In this document: piece after piece, positions 43,873 through 51,737 of the stretch | How the letters are laid out: every line of letters begins with the position of its first letter | Numbering within the stretch: the first letter of the stretch is position 1 | Origin: JAUXFK01 sp034189035 | GTDB lineage: Bacteria; Desulfobacterota; UBA8473 | Length of the DNA stretch: 64,000 nucleotides | Reading direction: 5' to 3' | NCBI GenBank assembly: GCA_034189035.1 | Contig: JAXHVA010000007.1 | Coordinates: forward strand, 17,609-81,608 | Made by a program: the position numbers and the translations under genes | The notes under the pieces: model-generated | The model's database searches: none | Told to the model about the DNA's origin: nothing | What the model saw: the letters and a program-made list of their open reading frames with translations, nothing else

Positions 43873-44622
43873 GTGAAAAGATTTATTATAGCTTTGCAGT
43901 TTCTCACTATCATTCGTCTTTCTAAGAGTATAAACATATCGAGTGAGGAATTGGGAAAATCGATGAAATACTTCCCTATGGTCGGGTTGTTTCTTGGATT
44001 TGTCCTCGCATTCTCCAATACCTTACTCAATTATATACTGCCCGGTCCTGTAGTGGATGGGATCCTGTTAATTATATTGATTATCCTCACCGGTGCATTG
44101 CACTTAGATGGTTTTGTCGATACTGTTGACGGTCTGGCCGGAGGCAATACAAAAGAGGAGATCCTTCGAATCATGCGGGACAGTAACACCGGTGCTATTG
44201 GAGCCGTAGGTTTAACAGCCTTACTGCTTTTGAAATATGTTTCCCTTATGCATATCCCGGATGAGATGAAGAATCAGGTTCTCGTTGCTATGCCGGTGAT
44301 AAGCAGATACTCAATGGTACAGGTATCTTTCTTCTTGAAGTACGCAAGGACTGGTTCAGGGCTTGGGTCACCCTTTACTTCACATGTTGGTAAAACAGAG
44401 TTTCTTACGGCCTTAATTATTACCCTCTTATTATCCTCAGTACTATTGAATATAAAAGGGGTTGTATTGATTGGAATGGTCAGTACATGTACCTTGGGGC
44501 TTATTGCCGTTTATAAGAAGAAGCTCGGGGGAACAACCGGTGATTCATTTGGTGCAACCAATGAGGTAAACGAGGTATTGGTCTTAATTTTTTTACTAGT
44601 TTCCATTCATAGTATGTATTAG
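43873..44622 (+). CDS. cobS: Adenosylcobinamide-GDP ribazoletransferase (CobS)
   Basis: A membrane enzyme that joins the alpha-ribazole (phosphate) to adenosylcobinamide-GDP, completing the cobamide. The 249-residue protein starts at a GTG (KRFIIALQFLTIIRL), and has the diagnostic LHLDGFVDTVDGLAGG, RDSNTGAIGAVGL and a C-terminal GDSFGATNEVNEV, with about six membrane segments. It ends the corrinoid block; nothing recognisable follows for about 240 bp. The phosphatase that removes the last phosphate (CobC or CobZ) is not seen in the window. Confidence 0.94.
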   Translation: MKRFIIALQFLTIIRLSKSINISSEELGKSMKYFPMVGLFLGFVLAFSNTLLNYILPGPVVDGILLIILIILTGALHLDGFVDTVDGLAGGNTKEEILRIMRDSNTGAIGAVGLTALLLLKYVSLMHIPDEMKNQVLVAMPVISRYSMVQVSFFLKYARTGSGLGSPFTSHVGKTEFLTALIITLLLSSVLLNIKGVVLIGMVSTCTLGLIAVYKKKLGGTTGDSFGATNEVNEVLVLIFLLVSIHSMY

Positions 44623-44860
44623 TGAGGGCTACTAAAATACTATCTATCTAGAATTATAGCCAAATTTAGATTACAAGGTCATCGAGGGGGAGAGGCACTC
44701 TTTGACCGCTCTTCTGAAACGTGAGAGTATATCACGTTGTGGAACCATCAATGAGACATCAGTCCTTATCATTGTTTGGACTTAACGGGAACATAAAAAA
44801 GAGGAGGCAGTAGTAGACTTGCCCTTTTCACTTCTATGTTTGATATTTAATCGAACCTAT

Positions 44861-45496
44861 CTAGCTTTTATTCTTATTTTCTATAGTCTTCACAAGCCTT
44901 TCAAAAAGCTGATTCTGCTTTTCAATAAGAACGGTATTGTTTTTTAGAATTTCAAGCGATTTTGCTTGTGGGGATTTTTTCTTTGAAAAGTTCCAATACA
45001 TGAAAAATATCCAAACCCCGATCAAGATAATTATTGGTGTCCAGTTTATCAGTATATTCTTAATGAGAGAATGTTTTTTTTGAGATACATAACTATATTT
45101 CTTATCTGCCCAAGTTATGCGTGTAGTGTGGCTACTATATTCAGAAGCATTTCTGGTGGTCTGCGTTCTGATCCTAAAGGAAATTGTGTCTTTGGCTTGT
45201 AAAACATTAGGATAAAATCTTTCAGTATCAGTGTCTATAAGCGAGCCTTTTGAATTATAGTATTTGACTTCAATAACAAAGTCATACCAAACCTCATTTG
45301 TAAGGTTTTCTATTTCTCCTATGCAAGTAATAAATCTACAACTTGGACTCTCAGAAAAATTTATTTCTGTTTTTCTTATTTTAAATATACTATCAAAATT
45401 CATTTCGGTTTTGATATCTGTGATGACAAAGGAGGGTGTCAATAATATCATTAATGGAATAATCAAGTAATAAAAATTACAGAAAAGTTTTTTCAT
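44861..45496 (-). CDS. Secreted/membrane protein of unknown function with FtsH-like transmembrane segment
   Basis: A 211-residue protein I cannot name. It has an N-terminal signal or anchor (residues 1-26) and a beta-rich extracytoplasmic domain with two Cys (SCRFITCIGEIENLTNEVWYD), resembling FxLYD-type domains that sense partner proteins. After it come a second membrane segment near 147-168 (WTPIIILIGVWIFFMYW) and a C-terminal coiled stretch rich in Glu, Lys and Asn. The membrane segment looks like the second one of FtsH. Base composition is AT-rich relative to the cobamide genes, and the gene stands alone between gene-poor stretches, which hints at accessory DNA. It is transcribed against the neighbouring genes. 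Confidence 0.6.
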   Translation of the reverse strand: MKKLFCNFYYLIIPLMILLTPSFVITDIKTEMNFDSIFKIRKTEINFSESPSCRFITCIGEIENLTNEVWYDFVIEVKYYNSKGSLIDTDTERFYPNVLQAKDTISFRIRTQTTRNASEYSSHTTRITWADKKYSYVSQKKHSLIKNILINWTPIIILIGVWIFFMYWNFSKKKSPQAKSLEILKNNTVLIEKQNQLFERLVKTIENKNKS

Positions 45497-46044
45497 TTAT
45501 ATTGCTCCTTTTTAGACTTTTCGCATAGCCTCAGGACTATGCTGACGCCGAAACTGTGGGGTAGCTAATTTTGTAATGCCACAGTACTATACGCGAGGAA
45601 CTGACTTTTAAGAATCATCGTGCTGTTAGCCTTGGGCTTACTTCATTGTTAGGCAATTCACTTTGGTGAAGCCTTTATTAAATGAGAGTCATCAATCGTA
45701 ACGCTTCTTTTCTTATTGAAAATAATATTTATCTTTACATCGTCAGGATTTCCAATTTTCTGTAGAAAAAAATGTGTCTCGTATGATGTTCATATTGTTG
45801 CTTACTGATAGTGGAGATTGAAGAGCAAGAAAGAGAAATTCACCTTTACAAGGAAAATAGTATTACATTTCTATATATACTTGTCCTTCAACGCCTTCAG
45901 TTCAAAGTTTGGCTTGATAGACCATTCGAGAGTAAAAGGGGATATACATTCGTTAATTAAGAAAAAATAGGAGGGCTTATAAAGTTATTTATGCAAAAAA
46001 TGAGCATTTGGAATTATTCGCACAGGAATCGGAAGGAATCGGGC

Positions 46045-46215
46045 TCAGACCTTGATGGGCTGTTGCCCAAATCGATTTTCGAGGTTTTTGCAGTAATTGT
46101 TGAGGTATGGTTTGAGCTCTTTTGCCTTTTTTCGGATCGCCCTGCGCTGTGTTGAGGAAAACTGTACGAATGAATAGATATCCTCAGTCCTCAGGCATCG
46201 GCACATTACTGTCAT
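46045..46215 (-). CDS. Candidate 56-residue basic protein
   Basis: A short open frame beginning MTVMCRCLRTEDIYSFVQF and ending NRFGQQPIKV. It has AGGAG 10-14 bases ahead of the ATG on the minus strand, a run of Lys/Arg in the middle (RRAIRKKAKELK) and three Cys. I do not recognise it. It may be a real small protein or the rest of a larger one. It is the only plausible coding feature in the 1.07-kb stretch 45497-46571; the remainder of that stretch shows nothing beyond a short hairpin at 45523-45542 (GCATAG / CTATGC). Confidence 0.35.
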   Translation of the reverse strand: MTVMCRCLRTEDIYSFVQFSSTQRRAIRKKAKELKPYLNNYCKNLENRFGQQPIKV

Positions 46216-46571
46216 GCATTCAGGCTCCTACTTGCTTTTTATGAGATTTATGGGTAGAATATCTAGAGGAGTCAAAAAATATAAACAACAAAAATGTTTT
46301 ATAACCTGACAGGTATCCATCCATAAATGGTCCTTTTTCCCGATTTATGTGTCAGGCTCAGATATTAATTCCTCGAAATTTGTTACTATATTCATACGGT
46401 TAAAATCTTCGCTTCCCTGATCTTGAACAAAATTACTCATTTCTGGATGTATACTACCTGTGCGAAACATGCATGAGATGGTATGAGATTACGTTTTAAT
46501 TTTGTAAAGACCCCTGTATATAGTTAAGATTGTTTCAATGAATCGAATGGAAACGATCTTAGAGGTTTTAC

Positions 46572-47513
46572 GTGTTTGAGCCTGAGTGGCGAGATATGAA
46601 AAAGAAAAGATATTATACATTCAATCGTTTCATGAGAGAAAAAACAGGCGATAAGGTTCGGAAAATATCCGTTGATGGAGGATTCACATGTCCGAATCGG
46701 GACGGGAAAGCGGGGCTGGGAGGGTGTATTTATTGCCATACCCCGAGTTTTGTCCCCATGAGTAGTAATAGTCAGAAAACTGTAAGTGCCCAGGTAGGAG
46801 AGGGAATATCGAGGCTAAAAGCTCGGGGGTTTAAGGGAAAATTTATTGTTTACTTTCAGGCATATACAAATACATATGCACAGGTGAAAACACTGAAGCA
46901 GCTCTATGATGAGGCATTGGACTGTGAGGAGGTAATAGGGCTTTCGATTGGTACTAGGCCGGATTGTGTCTCAAATGAGGTGCTTTTATTATTGGAAGGT
47001 TATGCAAAAAATTATCACGTATGGATTGAGTACGGTCTTCAGTCCTCCAATGACAAAACCCTAATACGTATTAATCGTGGGCATAACTATGCCCAGTTCG
47101 AAGATGCCGTGAAAAGGACGCAAAAAAGAGGAATGTACATATGTGCACATATTATCCTAGGTCTGCCTGGTGAGGATCGAGAACAGATGCATGAGACGAT
47201 TAAGAGAATATCTGATTTAGGGGTCGATGGGGTAAAGATACACCATTTACAAGTAGTAAGAGGTGCAGTCCTTGAAAGAAAATATAATGATAAAGAGGTG
47301 AAGGTATTATCTATTGCAGATTATGTACCGCTTGTATGTGATATTATCGAAAGGCTTTCACCAGAGATGATTGTTCATAGACTTATAGGAGATGTCTATG
47401 ATGAATTATTGGTAGCACCCCGTTGGGAACTGTCAAAGACAGAGATACTCTCTTTGATTGATAAAGAGATGGAACGAAGAGGCACATATCAGGGAGCCCG
47501 TTATATACCATAA
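46572..47513 (+). CDS. Radical SAM protein, YhcC/TIGR01212 family
   Basis: A 313-residue radical SAM enzyme of the YhcC group, whose reaction is not settled. The cluster-binding Cys are in TCPNRDGKAGLGGCIYCHTP, with the long CX14CX2C spacing that marks the family. They are followed by FQAYTNTYAQV, GLSIGTRPDCV, WIEYGLQSSNDKTL, RGHNYAQFEDAV and HIILGLPGEDREQM. The GTG at 46572 has AGAGG upstream; an ATG at 46596 (MKKKRYYTFN) is a possible alternative. It stands alone, and a fragment of the repeat family begins about 18 bp after its stop. Confidence 0.85.
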   Translation: MFEPEWRDMKKKRYYTFNRFMREKTGDKVRKISVDGGFTCPNRDGKAGLGGCIYCHTPSFVPMSSNSQKTVSAQVGEGISRLKARGFKGKFIVYFQAYTNTYAQVKTLKQLYDEALDCEEVIGLSIGTRPDCVSNEVLLLLEGYAKNYHVWIEYGLQSSNDKTLIRINRGHNYAQFEDAVKRTQKRGMYICAHIILGLPGEDREQMHETIKRISDLGVDGVKIHHLQVVRGAVLERKYNDKEVKVLSIADYVPLVCDIIERLSPEMIVHRLIGDVYDELLVAPRWELSKTEILSLIDKEMERRGTYQGARYIP

Positions 47514-47531
47514 AGGGGACTTTTCAGGATG

Positions 47532-47553
47532 GACACGCATTAATTTTGACCGC
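47532..47553. repeat. Fragment of the dispersed palindromic repeat (right end only)
   Basis: ACACGCATTAATTTTGACCG matches the right arm of copies B and C (CACGCATTAAAATTTGACCG) with small gaps. The remainder of the element is missing. It lies just after the radical SAM gene. A weak AAACCCT / AGGGTTT inverted repeat at about 47579-47611 follows. Confidence 0.45.
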
Positions 47554-47731
47554 TTTTTTTACGATATTTTTCAAAAAGTAAACCCTTAAAATGATAAGAA
47601 CAAGAGGGTTTCTTTCCAGATAAAAGAAAGAATGTTTTTAGATGCTGGATTATTTTTTCAAAGGAGGGCCTATTATATATCCTCTTTTTCTTTGTTTAGT
47701 GATTTAATTAACGGTTATTATTGAAAAAAAC

Positions 47732-48030
47732 ATGTTTTGGATAAGAGAAAAAAAGAGAAGAAACCCGCATTTGATAGATGAGGTTCTTGACCTGCAAGGA
47801 GAGGAGACTACATTAAGGCCTTGGATATTGCCAGAGATTGTGGGGATTTCGTGGCAAAGGTCCTTTTCTGTGGGTTAGTACATCGCGTTTTTCTCTCAAC
47901 AGTGCTCTAGAGATGGCAGCTTCACAGGAAATAAAGAATAGAAAAGTATGGGACAAACCTGGAGATTGTCTTTGAGAAGAACAAAACAAAAACCGCTTTG
48001 TAACTGATACACTAGCTCTCGAATGCAGGA
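47732..48030 (+). pseudogene. exbB remnant (decayed TolQ/ExbB-like gene)
   Basis: Several frames have to be combined to read a TolQ/ExbB-like first half: ALDIARDCGDFVAKVLFCGL in one frame, then NSALEMAASQEIKNRK in another. These resemble the cytoplasmic loop of ExbB before its second membrane segment. The pore-forming part (APLLGLLGT region) is absent, so the gene is deleted as well as frameshifted. It is directly upstream of clear exbD and tonB remnants, which is the main support for the call. By itself the similarity is weak. Confidence 0.45.
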
Positions 48031-48036
48031 GTAATA

Positions 48037-48471
48037 ATGAAAATAAAGAGAAATGAACAGAAGCGTTCCAGGGTAGAGATGATCCCCCCTTATTGATGTT
48101 GTGTTTCTCTTTTTAGTTTCCTTCATCTATGCCATGGTATCTATGGTTATTCATAGAGGGATAAACGTCAACCTTCCAAAAGCAAAGAGTGCTGTGGTCG
48201 ATAGAAATGACTATGTTTCTCTCACAATTACCGAGAATGGAGAAATATACTTCGATAATATGAAAACCTCACTCGAAGATATAGAGGGGCTCCTTCAAAG
48301 AAGAAGGGAAGACAATCCTGATTTGAGGGTTTATATTAAAGAGACAAGAGGGCATTCTACGAAAAAATTATCGAGGTCCTTGATCTGGTGAGGGAATCAG
48401 GGCTTAATAAGGTCTCTTTAGAGAGGGAATTTGAGCAGACAAAACAGGGCAAAAGGACAGGTAAAAAGTGA
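48037..48471 (+). pseudogene. exbD/TolR pseudogene with two frameshifts
   Basis: The start ATG has CAGGAG upstream and opens MKIKRNEQKRSRVEMIP. A run of six C at 48084-48089 then shifts the frame; the continuation LIDVVFLFLVSFIYAMVSM is the ExbD membrane segment with its Asp. It continues through INVNLPKAKSAVV and GEIYFDN to about 48355, where a second shift is needed to read EKIIEVLDLVRESGLNKVSL, the ExbD C-terminus, ending at TGA 48469-48471. The two shifts cancel out. The gene product would be nonfunctional unless these are sequencing errors, but the heavily damaged tonB beside it argues for real decay. Confidence 0.75.
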
Positions 48472-48480
48472 GGAAAGGAT

Positions 48481-49065
48481 ATGTTTAGCCGAGATTTTTT
48501 GATAGCCACTTGCCTCGCTCTTACCATCCATGAGTGTTTCCTATTTATAAAGCCCCACCCGTTGAGCAACTTTAGTACAATTAAGAGAAGAAAAAGGGAT
48601 AATAGAGGTCTCTTTATCTAGAATTCAAAAAAAGAGTCTACCTATACAGAGGATTAATTTTGATGAAAAAAAGACATCTCAACCGGTACATAGGCCCAAG
48701 CAAAAAAAAGCACAAAGCCCGCCTGATATACAAATCCAGCCCCAGACTGATACCCAGCAACAAACCCGAACATAAATCTGCCAACTGCGAAATCTCCTCT
48801 GATTCAAAAACATCAAATCAAGATGGAAAAGAGATAGAAGAAGAAACATGCCCAACCTATCTAAGGACTCCGAAACCCCGTTATCCAATAATGGCCAGTA
48901 TAAGAAAAATTTAAGGATTGATATTGATGAAAGTAAAAAATTTACCACGTGGGTAAGTGGGGAATGTAAAAATGCGGAATACTTATGGTTATAGTATATT
49001 GATTGAATATGCTTTACATGCTATTAAAACACTAACTCATTATTCCTACTAAAAAGAAGGGTTAG
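48481..49065 (+). pseudogene. tonB pseudogene
   Basis: The ATG at 48481 opens MFSRDFLIATCLALTIHECF, a TonB-like N-terminal anchor that soon runs into a stop. A Lys/Pro-rich middle is spread over several frames. The C-terminus is recognisable as TPKPRYPIMA, then LMKVKNLPRG, stop, VGNVKMRNTYGYSILIEYAL and IPTKKKG, matching the TonB pattern of PxYP, VLPDGRV, SSGYSILDxAAL and a final Pro-rich tail. At least three frameshifts or stops interrupt it. It completes a dead exbB-exbD-tonB set, so the two TonB-dependent receptors here must rely on another locus. Confidence 0.72.
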
Positions 49066-49633
49066 CATATTAAGGTATAGACTAAAGTCCCACTAAAGTC
49101 TGAATTGTATTAAAAAGGAAGGTTTTTATATGGGGTGCCCATTGCAACTAGAGTAACGTATTCAAATTGCGTTAAATTAATCTTTTTTATCTTAACTTAA
49201 CAGATCGAGATCAGCTTGAGACTCAGAACAGCTCCAACATACTAGATTCATTTCAGTTTCAGGTCGTGGTATAATCAAATTGAGAATTGAGATCCTACTT
49301 GAGAACGAGCAGCAAATCAAAATGAGAATCAGAACCAGAGCACCCCTTATTTATCTTTTAAAGAACATTATTTATTTTTTTATTCTGTTTACGTTTACTT
49401 TTTATAAAAAGCAACTATTGTGCCAAAAATGAAAATCGCTTCTAAAATAATCAAATGCCTAATAGTAGAGACTCCAGCCAGATGTTACTTCATAAGCTAT
49501 GAGATGGATTGGAATCCCATTATGGATCAAAATGATACATTTTAACAGAAAAAATCTTTAAGACATTTAGATTTGAACGAAAAAACAGAATGAATCAAAA
49601 AGATACAAATGGATCAAAAAGAAACATTCTTTA
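49066..49633. other. AT-rich intergenic region with short direct repeats
   Basis: No gene is evident. Three similar 17-base units occur: GGATCAAAATGATACAT at 49524-49540, GAATCAAAAAGATACAA at 49592-49608 and GGATCAAAAAGAAACAT at 49611-49627, just beyond the 3' end of the LysR gene. Farther left, near 49277-49335, loosely repeated purine-rich units such as AAATGAGAATCAGAACC are seen. Their function is unknown; they may be protein-binding sites or simple drift in AT-rich sequence. Confidence 0.3.
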
Positions 49634-50557
49634 TCAATTATCATCGCTTAAATCGGGTTGCTCTTTGGGGATGCTTTCTAATAAAAAGCTAAAAAAAGTA
49701 TTAACAAGAGGGGATTTTGTTTTTCCCTTAAGAGTTACTACATAAAAATTTCTAATGAATCTAATACCTTCTATTTTTTTCTCCAGAAATATCCCTGATT
49801 TCAGTTCATCTCCTATCGCTCTTTTAGAGAGAATAGAGACGCCTATTCCAGCTTTAATTCCCTGTCTAACAGCCTCTGTACTTCCCATTTCAGCGATTAT
49901 ATTCAATCTGTTAAGACCAATTCCAGCTTTATTCAATACACTTTCTATTGTCATGCGGGTCCCAGAGCCTCTCTCTCTAATAATGAAAGTTCCATTTTTA
50001 AGTTCTTCAGGACTGATGGAGGTTATCGGTGCCCATGTATGATTAGGTGGGATAGCTAATACCAGTTCATCTTTTATAAACTCACTGTATTCAAGTCTTG
50101 TATTTTGAATCTTTGCGCCCACAATACCTATTTCGATTCTATTATTAAGCACTTGATCAACAATATCTCTTGTATCTCCAATGCTTAAATATATAGAGGC
50201 GCCTGGGTAACTGTCCTTAAATTTTCCTAACAAATGAGGCAGGATATATTCACCAGGTATATTGCTTCCACCAATGGTAATCTCTCCTACCATTTTTCTT
50301 GAAAAATTCTCTAATACCTGTTTCGCTTCAACCCGTATCTTTAGGAGCTGTTTTGCATATTTGTAAATGATCTCTCCAGCTTTGGTAGGAATTACTTCCT
50401 TTCCCATTCTATCTAAAAGTCTTGTGCCTAGATTTTCTTCCAGAGATTTAATATGCTCACTGATTGTAGGTTGAGTGAGATATACTGCTTCCCCTGCTTT
50501 TGAGAAGCTCCCCAACTCTATAACCTTGCACAATATTTCTAACTGTCTAAAGTCCAT
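49634..50557 (-). CDS. LysR-family transcriptional regulator
   Basis: A 307-residue DNA-binding regulator. It begins MDFRQLEILCKVIELGSFSK, with the winged helix-turn-helix KAGEAVYLTQPTISEHIKSL. A linker helix and a substrate-binding domain follow (GEITIGGSNIPGEYILPHLL, EIGIVGAKI, GSTEAVRQGIKAGIGVSILS), as in the CysB/CysL-like branch. A longer frame reaching 50629 overlaps the ferredoxin gene; the ATG at 50557 gives the usual LysR start. It is 22 bp downstream of the ferredoxin gene and likely co-transcribed with it. It diverges from the aldehyde oxidoreductase gene, whose promoter holds an inverted repeat that could be its target. That link is inference. Confidence 0.88.
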   Translation of the reverse strand: MDFRQLEILCKVIELGSFSKAGEAVYLTQPTISEHIKSLEENLGTRLLDRMGKEVIPTKAGEIIYKYAKQLLKIRVEAKQVLENFSRKMVGEITIGGSNIPGEYILPHLLGKFKDSYPGASIYLSIGDTRDIVDQVLNNRIEIGIVGAKIQNTRLEYSEFIKDELVLAIPPNHTWAPITSISPEELKNGTFIIRERGSGTRMTIESVLNKAGIGLNRLNIIAEMGSTEAVRQGIKAGIGVSILSKRAIGDELKSGIFLEKKIEGIRFIRNFYVVTLKGKTKSPLVNTFFSFLLESIPKEQPDLSDDN

Positions 50558-50579
50558 AGTTATTTTAGGAGATTTCCCC

Positions 50580-50810
50580 TTATATATACTTATACACCTC
50601 AATTGCGCTTTCTGGGCACATCTTTGCACATATCATACAAGCGCTGCAGTTTTCCTTATTTTCAAATACCGGAATTTGGTAGCCTTGCGCACTAAATTTA
50701 TCTCCTTTGGTTATACAGTCTTTCGGACAAAACTCTAAACAATATGCGCAGCCTTTACAGTATTGCTCGTCAATAATGATTTCTCCTTTACTTCGTTCCA
50801 TTCGTTTCAC
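50580..50810 (-). CDS. 2[4Fe-4S] ferredoxin-type protein
   Basis: A 76-residue protein with two cluster motifs, CKGCAYCLEFCP and CSACMICAKMCP, separated by 28 residues that include GDKFSAQGYQIP. It resembles the small delta subunit of 2-oxoacid:ferredoxin oxidoreductases as well as free ferredoxins. No oxidoreductase subunits flank it, so here it is more likely a free electron carrier. It could serve the tungsten aldehyde oxidoreductase encoded 0.9 kb away on the other strand. GGAG-type bases precede the ATG. Confidence 0.88.
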   Translation of the reverse strand: MKRMERSKGEIIIDEQYCKGCAYCLEFCPKDCITKGDKFSAQGYQIPVFENKENCSACMICAKMCPESAIEVYKYI

Positions 50811-51043
50811 TCCTTTTATTTATTCTTAAGTGATTTATTCAAGTGTAGCTAGGTTGACACTCATTATCGCCAATCGCCAGGTATTCAGCGACCCTTTGGG
50901 CCATCGTGCCCAAGAACCCAGACTTTTCCTCCTTTAGAGGGGGGAGTGATTTCCGATAACTGGGTATCCATTCCCCCCTTTTGATTTGTAATGCCCGAAT
51001 ACCCATGTCGTTCTCTTTTTAGGAGGCCCTATGTATTTCCAAT

Positions 51044-51110
51044 GGCCGGGGATAGAAGCGCCATACGGCAAATGTATAGGGTTTTAACTACATGAAGTGA
51101 GGCGCCGGCT
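51044..51110. other. Possible structured RNA or nested inverted repeat; otherwise empty 520-bp intergenic stretch
   Basis: Within 50811-51336, where no gene is seen, nested arms can pair: GCCGG near 51045 with CCGGC near 51105, GCGCC with GGCGC just inside, and ATGTA with TACAT around an 11-12-base loop. A separate 11-bp stem, AGGGGGGAGTG at 50938-50948 with CATTCCCCCCT at 50969-50979, lies to the left. It does not match a riboswitch class I can recall. Confidence 0.25.
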
Positions 51111-51336
51111 TTGGAGGTTTTGTATAGCCTGTTGATAAGAAAAGTAATGGTAAAATCATAAAACAATAGAGAAAGAAAGTTTGAATCGAATAGACATATT
51201 GCCCTCCCCTACAGTTTATGTCTTGAATACCTGTATAATACTTAAAGTGATTTATTTATACAATTATTCTTATCATGCTTTTTTTTCTTTTACAACATTT
51301 TTCATGCAACTATCTATTTTTGCATCATTTTGTCCA

Positions 51337-51497
51337 ATAAAATAGAAAGCCGTCATCAGGGTTCAACAGAGGTTAAATTGTAATGCACGTGTTGTCTGAT
51401 CGACCAAGTGAGTTAATAAAGAATAAAAAATACGAGTTTTACTCGGGTTATAATTTGAATGCTGCCTCTTGCACCTCTTTTCAAAAAGAAAACTGTT
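51337..51497. repeat. Dispersed palindromic repeat, copy D (inverted, centre deleted)
   Basis: Read on the minus strand, this matches copies B and C: AACAGTTTTCTTTTTGAAAAG, then GGCAGCATTCAAATTATAAC, GAGTAAAACTCG, and at the far end GTTGAACCCTGATGACGG with TTCTATTTT. Its left and right arms are both present, but about 90 bp of the central hairpin are gone. It ends about 25 bp before the promoter of the aldehyde oxidoreductase gene. Confidence 0.65.
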
Positions 51498-51522
51498 AAA
51501 TTAAAAATTATGCAAAAAAACA

Positions 51523-51551
51523 TTGACACATATTGTGTAATATGTTATTTA
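51523..51551 (+). promoter_or_regulatory. Promoter with embedded operator for the aldehyde oxidoreductase operon
   Basis: TTGACA at 51523-51528 and TATTTA at 51546-51551 are 17 bp apart. The spacer is occupied by a perfect inverted repeat, ACATATT at 51528-51534 and AATATGT at 51539-51545, around GTGT. A dyad placed between the -35 and -10 boxes is a typical repressor site. A second, weaker TTGACA at 51626-51631 lies in the leader. Confidence 0.6.
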
Positions 51552-51575
51552 GAAAAATCAAAAAACAGCCGCTTG

Positions 51576-51707
51576 GATCCAATTTTTGGACTGGGACGGA
51601 AGGAAATTAGATAAATAGAAAAGGGTTGACATCCGGCGCAAAAGCCGGATATTTAAAGAGCCTATATTTTATAAGAGCCTTCTGGATTAAGTTCAGGAGG
51701 CTTTTTT
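51576..51707 (+). terminator. Leader with hairpins and intrinsic terminator (attenuator) before the aldehyde oxidoreductase gene
   Basis: The leader has a small hairpin TCCAA-TTT-TTGGA (51578-51590) and a strong ATCCGGC-GCAAAA-GCCGGAT hairpin (51631-51650). A terminator follows, AGCCTTCTG / CAGGAGGCT with a 9-base loop (51676-51702) and a T run to 51707, ending 30 bases before the start codon. A terminator placed between promoter and gene implies attenuation or riboswitch-type control. The aptamer class is not recognised; molybdenum or tungsten cofactor sensing is a guess from the gene it controls. Confidence 0.65.
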
Positions 51708-51737
51708 ATTATTTGATATTGAAACGGAGATTATTAA

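Noticed and set aside
45600..45660. GTTAGCC...GTTAGGC resembling an integron attC site
   Set aside because: Only the GTTRRRY-type half appears; no matching RYYYAAC core in the right place, no second cassette and no integrase were seen.
50558..50629. Longer N-terminus for the LysR regulator
   Set aside because: It overlaps the ferredoxin gene, and LysR proteins normally begin at MDxRQLE as at 50557.
51626..51655. TTGACA with a following TATTTA as the main aor promoter
   Set aside because: Its spacer is a strong GC hairpin and the -10 match is poor; the pair at 51523-51551 is better. It could still be a secondary start.
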